Shown: piece after piece, positions 41,646 to 48,344 of the stretch | Position numbering within the stretch: position 1 is the stretch's first letter | Layout: each line of letters starts with the position of its first letter | Assembly (NCBI RefSeq): GCF_009766105.1 | Contig: NZ_LMUH01000007.1 | Location: forward strand, 56,790-120,789 | Length of the DNA: 64,000 nt | Origin: Granulicella sp. S156 | GTDB lineage: Bacteria; Acidobacteriota; Terriglobia; Terriglobales; Acidobacteriaceae | Reading direction: 5' to 3' | Notes under the pieces: model-generated | The model's database searches: none | What the model was told of the DNA's origin: nothing | What the model saw: only the letters and a program-made list of their open reading frames with translations | Position numbers and translations under genes: made by a program

Positions 41646-41951
41646 GTGGATGACCTCGCTCAACTCTCGCCCACATCCGTGCTCGTGCTGACAAGCATTG
41701 GACAGGGGCAGATCTACGGGTACAGCATTATGCAGCGGACAGGCCTGCCGAGCGGAACGATTTACCCCATCCTCAGCCGGTTGGAGAAGGCGGGACTCAT
41801 CGTTTCGCGTTGGCAGACAAGGGCTCCGGAGGAGCAGGATCAGCGTCCGCCCCGCAAATACTACGGTTTGACGTCAAAGGGTGAAGCGTTGCTCGCCCCG
41901 GAAAACTTCCCGCAAATCACTTCGGTGCAGGTTGAAGCAGGGGGCGCGTGA
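41646..41951 (+). CDS. PadR-family transcriptional regulator
   Basis: 101 residues starting at GTG 41646. PadR winged helix: LSPTSVLVLTSIGQGQIYGYSIMQRTGLPSGTIYPILSRLEKAGLIVSRWQ...PPRKYYGLTSKGEALL, with the family's GTIYPILSRLEKAGLI recognition region. The C-terminal dimerisation helix is short. The -10 TAGAAT ends only seven bases before the GTG, so the mRNA is probably leaderless. Expected to repress itself and the divergent ABC genes through the TACATATGTA dyads. The stop overlaps the next gene's ATG by four bases. Confidence 0.9.
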   Translation: MDDLAQLSPTSVLVLTSIGQGQIYGYSIMQRTGLPSGTIYPILSRLEKAGLIVSRWQTRAPEEQDQRPPRKYYGLTSKGEALLAPENFPQITSVQVEAGGA

Positions 41952-42775
41952 TGAGAGCCACCATGGTCTTCCAGCGGGGATTTTTCTGGGTCGCAGCCTG
42001 CGTCCTGCCTGCCTGTGTTCGGGTGGAGTGGCTGGCAACGTGGAACGCTGAAATCTGGCACGTTCACAGGGACGGAGCCTCATGGATGGATTCCTGGCGC
42101 TTCGCCTTGGGTAGCGTGGCGGATGTTCTCGCTATACGGTGCGAGCTTCCAGAGGAATCGTCCTATCTGATTTCTTCCCCGGCTGCGTGCCTTCTTACTA
42201 TGGTGCTCATCAATGCGGCCCTCGTATTGCTGGGACTTCTTACATCGTCATTTTGCCGCAGTCTGTGGTCCGAGCCCGTGTGGGACGCGATTCGCAGCAA
42301 AACGGTCACACCTCTATTGGACGCTTTGTATGTACAGCTCCTCTTCGTAGCAGCGAGTTTTCTTATCGTGATACCGGTAACCGCCGTTTTTGGGACGCGA
42401 GCATTTTCAGGATATGACCATTTCTGGAAGAAGCCCTGCAGCAGGGCTTCTCTCTTCTACCTGGCTAAGCTTCTCTTGATCGTGTCCATCTTCGAATCTG
42501 TGCTCACGGGCACAATGCTCTATCCTGGGCTCCAGCTGAATGGTGCGGTCCTGGCTTATGTCCTCATGTTGCGCTGGGCCATACGCGATCAGCAACAACG
42601 TTGTCCCGTTTGCCTTAAGCGGCTTGGCAGCCCAGTTCATTTCGGACGCCCTTCGTGCGCGCTCCTCGACTGGAACCTGCAGGAGTATGTATGTGACGAT
42701 GGGCACGGTGTGATGCAAATTCCGGCAGTCTCGTTCTCAGGCCAGTCTGCGCAGGCATGGTTGCCTCTCATCTGA
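41948..42775 (+). CDS. Membrane protein with C-terminal zinc-ribbon-like tail
   Basis: 275 residues, coupled to padR by an ATGA overlap. Membrane segments are near the N-terminus (GFFWVAACVLPACVRV), around 85-105 (ACLLTMVLINAALVLLGLL), 130-155 (LLFVAASFLIVIPVTAVFG) and 180-215. A cytoplasmic tail contains CPVCLKRLGSP and later CALLDWN and CDDGHG, suggesting a metal-binding knuckle. Family not recognised. Its obligate linkage with PadR and an ABC exporter suggests a part in sensing or immunity linked to that exporter, which is inference. Confidence 0.65.
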   Translation: MMRATMVFQRGFFWVAACVLPACVRVEWLATWNAEIWHVHRDGASWMDSWRFALGSVADVLAIRCELPEESSYLISSPAACLLTMVLINAALVLLGLLTSSFCRSLWSEPVWDAIRSKTVTPLLDALYVQLLFVAASFLIVIPVTAVFGTRAFSGYDHFWKKPCSRASLFYLAKLLLIVSIFESVLTGTMLYPGLQLNGAVLAYVLMLRWAIRDQQQRCPVCLKRLGSPVHFGRPSCALLDWNLQEYVCDDGHGVMQIPAVSFSGQSAQAWLPLI

Positions 42776-42943
42776 TGCCCTCATGACAATTGCTGTGACG
42801 CATCCATCACCATTCGGTCCTTGATCGCTACCAACATTTCAGGGATGAGGAACTTCGCGGGTGTGTCAACATAATGGCCGGCCAGAAAATCTAGTCGACC
42901 ATTGTGTTGATCGAGCTTACGAACGTTTGGGCGGGTGGCCCTC

Positions 42944-43016
42944 ACGTACCTTGAATCTGCCGTGCCCCATTCATGACGGCTTCATGTCATGAATGGGGTG
43001 GCAAGGAAGTAGACAT
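42944..43016. repeat. Dispersed CCCCATTCATGACG repeat, copy 2
   Basis: GTGCCCCATTCATGACGG then TCATGAATGGGGTGGC, preceded by CACGTACCTTGAATC and followed by AAGGAAGTAGACATGC. The AGGAAGTAGACATGCnGnGGAATC tail is shared with the copy at 48215-48292. No gene is seen in 42776-43099. Confidence 0.65.
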
Positions 43017-43099
43017 GCCGCTGAATCAGCCTCAGTGGCAGCACCCTCACGCTCAAAGATCGAGCATGAAGGTGGCACCCGGCAACGCAGTTGATCACT

Positions 43100-43555
43100 C
43101 TATTTGTTAAGAACTTTCAGCAATTCTGGATGCTTTTGCTTCAACCACGCCGAAATGCCTTGTTGCAGTTCCTCCGCGACTTTGATTGCCTGTTCAAGCT
43201 CCTGTTCAGAGATATTGCCAGCGGCATCATAGCTTGTTGCGTTCCTCTTCTTTGAGAAGACTTTTAATTTCTGAATCAGCGTCGGATCACTCTTGAGCGT
43301 GAGCTCCAGGGACTCGATGGTCTTCTGATGATGCCCCGTTTGCACGCGCGTGCGGTAGCCACTTGCCCGCAAAGCGATATTCGCGGACGTGAGTGCTGCG
43401 CTGAAGGCTGCCTGAAAGCGGAGGTCGTCCGAGATCGCTTCCACCTTCGAATCTTTGAGAGCGCGAGTGACAATTCCCAACAAATCGCCAATCTCGTCTG
43501 GGCTGGACGCTTCGGCCTTGAGCCAACCATATTCAGCCCATTTTTCTAAGCTCAT
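43100..43555 (-). CDS. HEPN-domain protein, probable toxin of an MNT/HEPN pair
   Basis: 151 residues. ATG 43555 is preferred because GGAG lies six bases before it; an ATG two codons earlier overlaps the Shine-Dalgarno. All-helical protein with the HEPN pattern: ARFQAAFSAALTSANIALRASGYR-type second helix and KKRNATSYDAAG in the fourth. The catalytic motif appears as RNxxxY rather than the RNase form RxxxxH, so nuclease activity is doubtful. The C-terminal helices (ISEQELEQAIKVAEELQQGISAWLKQKHPELL) fit the fold. It overlaps the upstream MNT gene by 23 bases, the normal order for these toxin-antitoxin modules. Confidence 0.75.
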   Translation of the reverse strand: MSLEKWAEYGWLKAEASSPDEIGDLLGIVTRALKDSKVEAISDDLRFQAAFSAALTSANIALRASGYRTRVQTGHHQKTIESLELTLKSDPTLIQKLKVFSKKRNATSYDAAGNISEQELEQAIKVAEELQQGISAWLKQKHPELLKVLNK

Positions 43556-44135
43556 CTTCATCTCCGATCAAGAGCATTTTTTTGCCATGCAATACCGAAG
43601 TTAAAAAGTGATTGCCGTTTTTAATCTTAGTTTTGAATTCTTTCAGAGAATAGATGGTTGGATTGATGGGACGCCCAATGGCACTCTCTGCCCCGCCCAA
43701 TAGAGCCAGTACGTCATCCAGAGTCACATTCCCTACGATCATCAAATCGACATCACTTCCCGCATCCTCATCCCCTCGCGCAATCGACCCATAGACCAAA
43801 GCAAAGTTCATTTGTGCAGCAAGGGGGGCCAGAGCGGAACGAAGCTGATGAAAGATGCCCGAAGTCTTTGCAATCAATGACCGAACTTCTGCGAATGCCA
43901 GATGGTTACTATTTGCCTGATAAAAGACCTGCCGCCCTATCGCTGTCCGATTGAGCAATCCAACTTCTGACAAGGTTTCCAATTCTCGCTGAACACTGCC
44001 GACACTTGTTCCAATCTGCCTCGCTATCTGGCGAACAAAGAAAGTTTGGTCGGGCATACCGTAGAGCAGTGCCAAAACGCGGCCTCGCGTCTGCCCAAAA
44101 AGCAGATCACCCAGAGATTTGGACACCGTTCTCAT
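43533..44135 (-). CDS. HTH-nucleotidyltransferase (MNT) protein
   Basis: 200 residues from ATG 44135. An N-terminal winged helix (SLGDLLFGQTRGRVLALLYGMPDQTFFVRQIARQIGTSVGSVQRELETLSEVGLLNRT) is followed by a minimal nucleotidyltransferase domain with YGSIARGDEDAGSDVDLMIVG, the GSx10DxD core. In MNT-HEPN modules the MNT partner modifies (AMPylates) the HEPN protein to neutralise it; the HTH would add autoregulation. No clear Shine-Dalgarno, but a TACAAT -10 (44146-44151) ends ten bases before the ATG, so the transcript is nearly leaderless. A palindrome spans the start codon. Confidence 0.85.
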   Translation of the reverse strand: MRTVSKSLGDLLFGQTRGRVLALLYGMPDQTFFVRQIARQIGTSVGSVQRELETLSEVGLLNRTAIGRQVFYQANSNHLAFAEVRSLIAKTSGIFHQLRSALAPLAAQMNFALVYGSIARGDEDAGSDVDLMIVGNVTLDDVLALLGGAESAIGRPINPTIYSLKEFKTKIKNGNHFLTSVLHGKKMLLIGDEDELRKMG

Positions 44136-44151
44136 AACGAGAACAATTGTA
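44128..44151 (-). promoter_or_regulatory. Dyad over the MNT start and candidate -10
   Basis: GTTCTC ATAAC GAGAAC (44128-44144) is an inverted repeat that contains the start codon of the MNT gene. TACAAT on the minus strand is at 44146-44151, and a third GAGAAC half-site lies near 44160. The MNT protein's own HTH domain is the natural candidate binder. No convincing -35 is seen. Confidence 0.45.
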
Positions 44152-44357
44152 CTCGATTTGAGAACGGCTCTCACTCCTGCTCCCGAATTAATGTCCCTTC
44201 AAACTGAGACCATTCTCTATTAGGCATCCTTGGGAGGGTAGTCCGCTCGTACCCGAACAATGGGTGGCGAGGAAGTCCGATCTGGGTACCCGGCTAACCG
44301 GCAATACGGTTCACATAACGCAAATTGAGCGGAAGAACAGGGTTGCTGACGCTTCGG

Positions 44358-44627
44358 GCCAACGGCCCGGGATATACCAGCCCAGGGCAAGCCGACGCCG
44401 GGCGATGCGCGACGCGCATTGCCTGACGGAGAGCGTCGCCGTAGGAAAGATGCGAAGGGGATCCTGCGGGCTGAAAGCACGCGATAAGGGCGACACGATA
44501 TCGCGTGCTTTCAGCCCGCCACACTACCCTGACACTCTACCCAGGGCGACGCTCTCCTCGACGCAACGCGCTGCGCTCGTTGCGTCGAGTCGGCTTGCCC
44601 TGGGCTGGTATATCCCGGGCCGTTGGC
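44358..44627. repeat. 270-bp palindrome built of three co-centred inverted repeats
   Basis: Arms 44358-44396 and 44589-44627 are perfect 39-bp inverse copies (containing GGGATATACCAGCCCAGGG). Inside them 44428-44440 / 44545-44557 (13 bp) and 44466-44485 / 44500-44519 (20 bp) are also perfect. All three pairs share the exact centre 44492.5. The 31-base segments between the first and second pairs are not complementary to each other, but each forms its own hairpin (ATGCGCG/CGCGCAT on the left, CGACGCAACG/CGTTGCGTCG on the right). Every open frame across 44220-44690 is a product of this repeat; no gene is present. Confidence 0.9.
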
Positions 44628-44689
44628 TCGAAAGGCCTGGAACCTATCTCTTTGCATGACTTCGGCGACCTATGTGAACAGTGTTGCGG

Positions 44690-45694
44690 CTAATCGGCAA
44701 TCACAATCTTTCCAAACGCCCCGCGTCCCAGATGCGCAAACGCCTTCGGCGTCTCCGCAAAGGAGTACGTCGCGTCGATCACCGGATGAATCTCATGCCT
44801 GGCAAAAAACTCCAGCATCCGCTCAAACGAGCGCCGTGGCCCCACCGTCACCCCGCGCACGTTGGCGCGCTTCCACAAAAGCGAGGTCACATCCAGCGGC
44901 GCAATCTTGTTGTTCAGATAGCCAATCACAGCAATATGCCCGCCAGTGCGGATCGCCTGAATGGACTGCTGCAAACTCTCGCCACCTGCAATCTCGATTA
45001 CGTGGTCGACGCCGCGCCCATTCGTCAAATCGAGCACAGCCTTGTCCCACTTCGGAGTCGCAATATAGTTGATCGAGCCATCCGCTCCCAGGGACTGTAG
45101 CCGCTTTATCTTCGCATCACTGCTCGAGATCGCAATCACCTTTGCTCCGAGTGCCTTGCCAATCTGCAGCCCAAAGATCGAAACTCCACCCGTGCCCTGG
45201 ACCAGCACCGTCTCACCCGGCTGGAGCTGCCCGTCCTCCACCAGCGCGGTCCACGCTGTCACCGCAGCAATCGGCAAGGTCGATGCTTCCGCGTCGCTCA
45301 GATAAGCAGGCGTTTTCAGCGCGCCCTTTTCTTCGAGCAAAACGTACTCAGAGAGCACCCCCTGCAACGGACCGCCCAGCGATGAAGCAAATGCCTTCGC
45401 ATCCGGCTCTCCATCCAGCCAGTGCTGCCGGAAAAGTCCCGTGACACGGTCGCCGACTATAAAATCCCTGACTTCGCTGCCAACCCTCACCACCTCGCCC
45501 GCCACATCCGACGCCAACACCAGCGGCAGAGTGTGCGCTCCAGAATACTGGCCGGTCAACAGGTCCCAATCGCGGTAATTCAGAGATACTGCCCGGTTGC
45601 GGATGACTATCTGTTTCGGCTCCGGCACCGGGACTGCCTGTTCCACCAGTTGCAAATGCTCCAGGCCATATTTCTTCGTCAGCCAGCTTTTCAT
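44690..45694 (-). CDS. NAD(P)-dependent MDR-family alcohol dehydrogenase/quinone oxidoreductase
   Basis: 334 residues from ATG 45694 (GGAG six bases upstream). Medium-chain dehydrogenase: GroES-like N-terminus (IVIRNRAVSLNYRDWDLLTGQY, LPLVLASDVAGEVVRVGSEVRDFIVGDRV), nucleotide-binding domain with VLVQGTGGVSIFGLQIGKALGAKVIAISSS and GADGSINY, and the C-terminal RRSFERMLEFFARHEIHPVIDATY. The structural zinc cysteines are absent and the catalytic zinc ligands are not obvious, so it is probably a zinc-independent NADPH:quinone-type reductase. Divergent from an ArsR-type regulator over a perfect dyad, which suggests substrate-controlled expression. Substrate unknown. Confidence 0.85.
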   Translation of the reverse strand: MKSWLTKKYGLEHLQLVEQAVPVPEPKQIVIRNRAVSLNYRDWDLLTGQYSGAHTLPLVLASDVAGEVVRVGSEVRDFIVGDRVTGLFRQHWLDGEPDAKAFASSLGGPLQGVLSEYVLLEEKGALKTPAYLSDAEASTLPIAAVTAWTALVEDGQLQPGETVLVQGTGGVSIFGLQIGKALGAKVIAISSSDAKIKRLQSLGADGSINYIATPKWDKAVLDLTNGRGVDHVIEIAGGESLQQSIQAIRTGGHIAVIGYLNNKIAPLDVTSLLWKRANVRGVTVGPRRSFERMLEFFARHEIHPVIDATYSFAETPKAFAHLGRGAFGKIVIAD

Positions 45695-45710
45695 ATTCGT
45701 CTCCAAGGCT

Positions 45711-45740
45711 TATTGTTCGACAATTCTCGAACAATATAGA
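45711..45740. promoter_or_regulatory. Perfect dyad between MDR and ArsR-type genes
   Basis: TATTGTTCGA, 6-base centre CAATTC, TCGAACAATA (45711-45736). A plus-strand promoter TTGTTC (45713-45718), 16 bases, TATAGA (45735-45740) is interleaved with it. Probable operator of the ArsR-type regulator acting on both genes. Confidence 0.6.
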
Positions 45741-45813
45741 GATGAGCACTACACTGAAATGGATTCCGGAAATCCGCATCTTCAGGCAGAATCGAAACAT
45801 CTGAAATACAGCA

Positions 45814-46188
45814 ATGGCCCTGAAAACAACCAAGCAGCCTTCGCGAAGCGAGATTCAGCTCCCCGTTGTCCTCCATGCACTCGGCGATCCCATACGCCTG
45901 GAGATCCTGCGGCAGATCGACGCTGAAGACAAGAAGGAATGCGGCACATTCAATCTCGAGATGCCGAAGTCATCGCTTTCGCACCATTTTCGCGTGCTGC
46001 GCGAGGCTGGCGTCATCGGCACCCGTCCCAACGGCACGGCGCTCATCAACTGGCTGCGAACCGACGACCTCGACGACCTCTTTCCAGGTCTGCTATCAAG
46101 CGTGCTCCAAGGAATCAGGAAGCCCTCGAAGCGGTCTCCAGCGAAAAGAAACAGAAGGGCCCGGCTTCAGCCCAAGTCTTTGCTTTGA
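45814..46188 (+). CDS. ArsR-type helix-turn-helix regulator
   Basis: 124 residues. Winged helix: LPVVLHALGDPIRLEILRQIDAEDKKECGTFNLEMPKSSLSHHFRVLREAGVIGTRPNGTALINWLR, with recognition helix KSSLSHHFRVLREAG. The metal-binding ELCVC motif of ArsR proper is absent, so it is a redox- or ligand-type member of the family. Divergent from the MDR oxidoreductase. The last residues (KRNRRARLQPKSLL) and the stop lie at the edge of an inverted-repeat element (46184-46404), so the tail may have been changed by its insertion. Ribosome binding site is weak. Confidence 0.8.
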   Translation: MALKTTKQPSRSEIQLPVVLHALGDPIRLEILRQIDAEDKKECGTFNLEMPKSSLSHHFRVLREAGVIGTRPNGTALINWLRTDDLDDLFPGLLSSVLQGIRKPSKRSPAKRNRRARLQPKSLL

Positions 46189-46404
46189 AGGGGCGGGGCT
46201 TCAGCCTAATGCCACTTACTTTCCACAGGAAAGGATGGTGGAGTGAACCATTTGGCTTCTTTGGTGATGCAAGCATCAGCAAAATGCAGGGGTTTCTCCA
46301 CTCCCGTTGGTCGGTCGAAATGACAGCTATGGGGTAGTTTCTAAATACAACTGCTGTTTCGGTGGAAAGTAAGTGACATTAGGCTTCAGCCCTGCCCCTT
46401 CAAA
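46184..46404. mobile_element. MITE-like element with 43-bp terminal inverted repeats
   Basis: Ends 46184-46226 and 46362-46404 match in 39 of 43 positions as inverted repeats (outer TTTGAAGGGGC, inner CACTTACTTTCCAC). The interior carries GTTTCTCCACTCC...GGTCGGTCGAAATGACAG, a motif shared with 63437-63476. No coding capacity. It begins inside the stop region of the ArsR-type gene. Confidence 0.7.
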
Positions 46405-46470
46405 ACAGAAATCTGGCCTCGAACTTCATCCGTTATCAATGGATTGAATCAGCGAATTTGAGGACACGCC

Positions 46471-47820
46471 CTAGGCCTGCGTAGCGATGGCAGACGCTGT
46501 GCGGCTCTTCCACCCGCCTCGAGTGAAATCGGGGAAGTCGATGTGGGCGCTGTCCCTGGCGACGGAGGAGACACTAAGCGGACCCACCGACGACCAGGCT
46601 GCGGCGTCGTAGACGTCCATGTCGGGCGGGAGCCCTTCGCGCACACATTGGAGAAGGCGATAGAGCATCAGGTAGTCCATGCCCCCATGCCCACCTGCCT
46701 TTTTCGCGACCTCTCCCATTCTCTGCCAGAGAGGGTGTGCGTACTCCTTGTATTGGTCGAGCGAGCCGTAGGCCTCGTCCTTGTCACCGTCGAAATAGAT
46801 GCGGGGCGGGTAATCCTCGAAGATGCCCTTGGTTCCGGCGATCATGTTGATGCGGCTGTAGGGATTGGGGAGAGAGACGCAGTGCTTGACGGTGATGGTG
46901 AGACCGTTGGCAGTCTTGATGAGCGAGGTGTTCATGTCTCCACAGACGTATCGCTCGGCCATACGAGGGTCGTTGGGCTGGAGATGGTCTTTGCGGTAGG
47001 CATCGAAGCCGCGCTCCGGGCTGCTCATCGAGACGAGGTAGCCGAAGCGGTCGCCGCGATTGATGCCCATATAGTTAGCGACGGGGCCTAGTCCATGCGA
47101 GGGGTAGAGGTTGCCGTTACGCTTGGTGTGTTCATCGCGGCGCCAGAGGCCCTCGCCGGCGTTCGAGAAGAGCTCTTCGCGAAGGTCGTGGCGATAGGCG
47201 CCTTCGCCGTAGAGAAGGTCGCCGAAGCGTCCCTGGTGGGTCATACGCAGGATGAGCGTCTCGTTGTAACCGTAGCAACAGTTCTCGAGCATGATGCAGT
47301 GCTTGCGTGTGCTCTCGGAGGTGTTGACGATGTTCCAGCAGTCTTCCAGTGTGAGGACGCCGGGAACTTCGATGGCGACATCCTTGCCATGATTCATGGC
47401 GAAGAGAGCCATCGGAGCATGCCAGGTCCAGGGGGTAGCGGCGATGACGAGGTCGATATCGCTGCGCTTGAGCATTGTTTCGAAGTCGTGCGGGCCGGCG
47501 GTGTAGAGATCAGGACGCTTACGGCCATCCTTCTCGACGAGGCCGGCTGCATGCTCAGCCTTCTCCTGGACCACGTCGCAGATAGCGACAATCTGGGCGT
47601 CGGCGGCGATGAGGTTTACGAGCAGAGAGGTTCCACGGCCTCCGACGCCGATGATGGCGATGCGCGGGTTCCGCTTTTCGAAGGGGACACCGATCATGGT
47701 GGGTTTACCAGTCGGCGCTGCGGCAGCCTCGAGAGAGGGGTTGATACCGGCAGCGAGAGCGCTAGCCGTTCCCATCTGAACAAACCTGCGGCGGGACCAC
47801 GAAGCGTTAGCAAGAGACAT
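46471..47820 (-). CDS. Tat-exported Gfo/Idh/MocA oxidoreductase, GH109-type
   Basis: 449 residues with GGAAG before the ATG. Twin-arginine signal: SWSRRRFVQMGTASALAAG. NAD-binding Rossmann domain: RIAIIGVGGRGTSLL and VAICDV. Then motifs typical of GH109 NAD-dependent glycosidases: AATPWTWHAPMALFAMNHGKDVAIEVPG, LENCCYGYNETLILRM, and GLWRRDEHTKRNGNLYPSHGLGPVANYMGINRGD with the conserved His and Tyr region. GH109 members cleave alpha-N-acetylgalactosamine by an NAD-dependent redox mechanism; other substrates are known in the wider family, so the exact specificity is open. Tat export fits the need to carry bound NAD. Confidence 0.88.
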   Translation of the reverse strand: MSLANASWSRRRFVQMGTASALAAGINPSLEAAAAPTGKPTMIGVPFEKRNPRIAIIGVGGRGTSLLVNLIAADAQIVAICDVVQEKAEHAAGLVEKDGRKRPDLYTAGPHDFETMLKRSDIDLVIAATPWTWHAPMALFAMNHGKDVAIEVPGVLTLEDCWNIVNTSESTRKHCIMLENCCYGYNETLILRMTHQGRFGDLLYGEGAYRHDLREELFSNAGEGLWRRDEHTKRNGNLYPSHGLGPVANYMGINRGDRFGYLVSMSSPERGFDAYRKDHLQPNDPRMAERYVCGDMNTSLIKTANGLTITVKHCVSLPNPYSRINMIAGTKGIFEDYPPRIYFDGDKDEAYGSLDQYKEYAHPLWQRMGEVAKKAGGHGGMDYLMLYRLLQCVREGLPPDMDVYDAAAWSSVGPLSVSSVARDSAHIDFPDFTRGGWKSRTASAIATQA

Positions 47821-48069
47821 AAGCGGATCTTCCTCACTCGAGCGGGAATGATGATGGAGAAACTATCTCATTGTTTTGGATCGATTTCAATGCTTATTTC
47901 TAATTTTGGTAATAATACGAAAGAATGCATAACTTTTATTGGCTAAAACATAGCGGAAAGGTAATTATGCCCTATTTGGATGAAATGGGTTTTGGTGTGG
48001 GAGTCGCTCATTCGGCCTCCGTGGCCACCCACTCCTGCTCAAAGAACGAGCAAGAATAGGGCACCCTAC

Positions 48070-48102
48070 AACCTTGAATAACGAACTCCGTTATTCAAGG
48101 TT
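48070..48102. repeat. Perfect 14-bp-stem hairpin
   Basis: AACCTTGAATAACG, loop AACTC, CGTTATTCAAGGTT. It lies in repeat-rich DNA after GGGCACCCTAC. The flanking region 47821-48344 has no gene. Confidence 0.6.
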
Positions 48103-48214
48103 GAGGCATTATCGTTTAATAACGAGCGCAAATGGCTGGTAGCATCGACAAGCTCTTCCAGGCAGACAAGGAAAAGATCGAACACCTCGGTCCGCTTCTT
48201 CCCTATTGATCTAC

Positions 48215-48292
48215 ACGTACCCTGAACAACGTGGCTTCCCCATTCATGACGGCTTCATGTCATGCGTAGCGTGACGAGGAAGTAGACATGCA
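48215..48292. repeat. Dispersed CATGACG repeat, copy 3
   Basis: ACGTACCCTGAAC, CCCCATTCATGACGG, CTTCATGTCATGCG, GACGAGGAAGTAGACATGC. Same order of blocks as 42944-43016, with a damaged right arm. Confidence 0.65.
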
Positions 48293-48344
48293 GAGGAATC
48301 AATTTTCTGTAATGATGGGGCGCTAACTTACAGAGGAAAAGGCG

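Noticed and set aside
44220-44693. Several open frames of 61-131 codons on both strands
   Set aside because: All fall within the 270-bp palindrome and repeat each other's peptide strings (LGWYIPGRW), so they are by-products of the inverted repeat.
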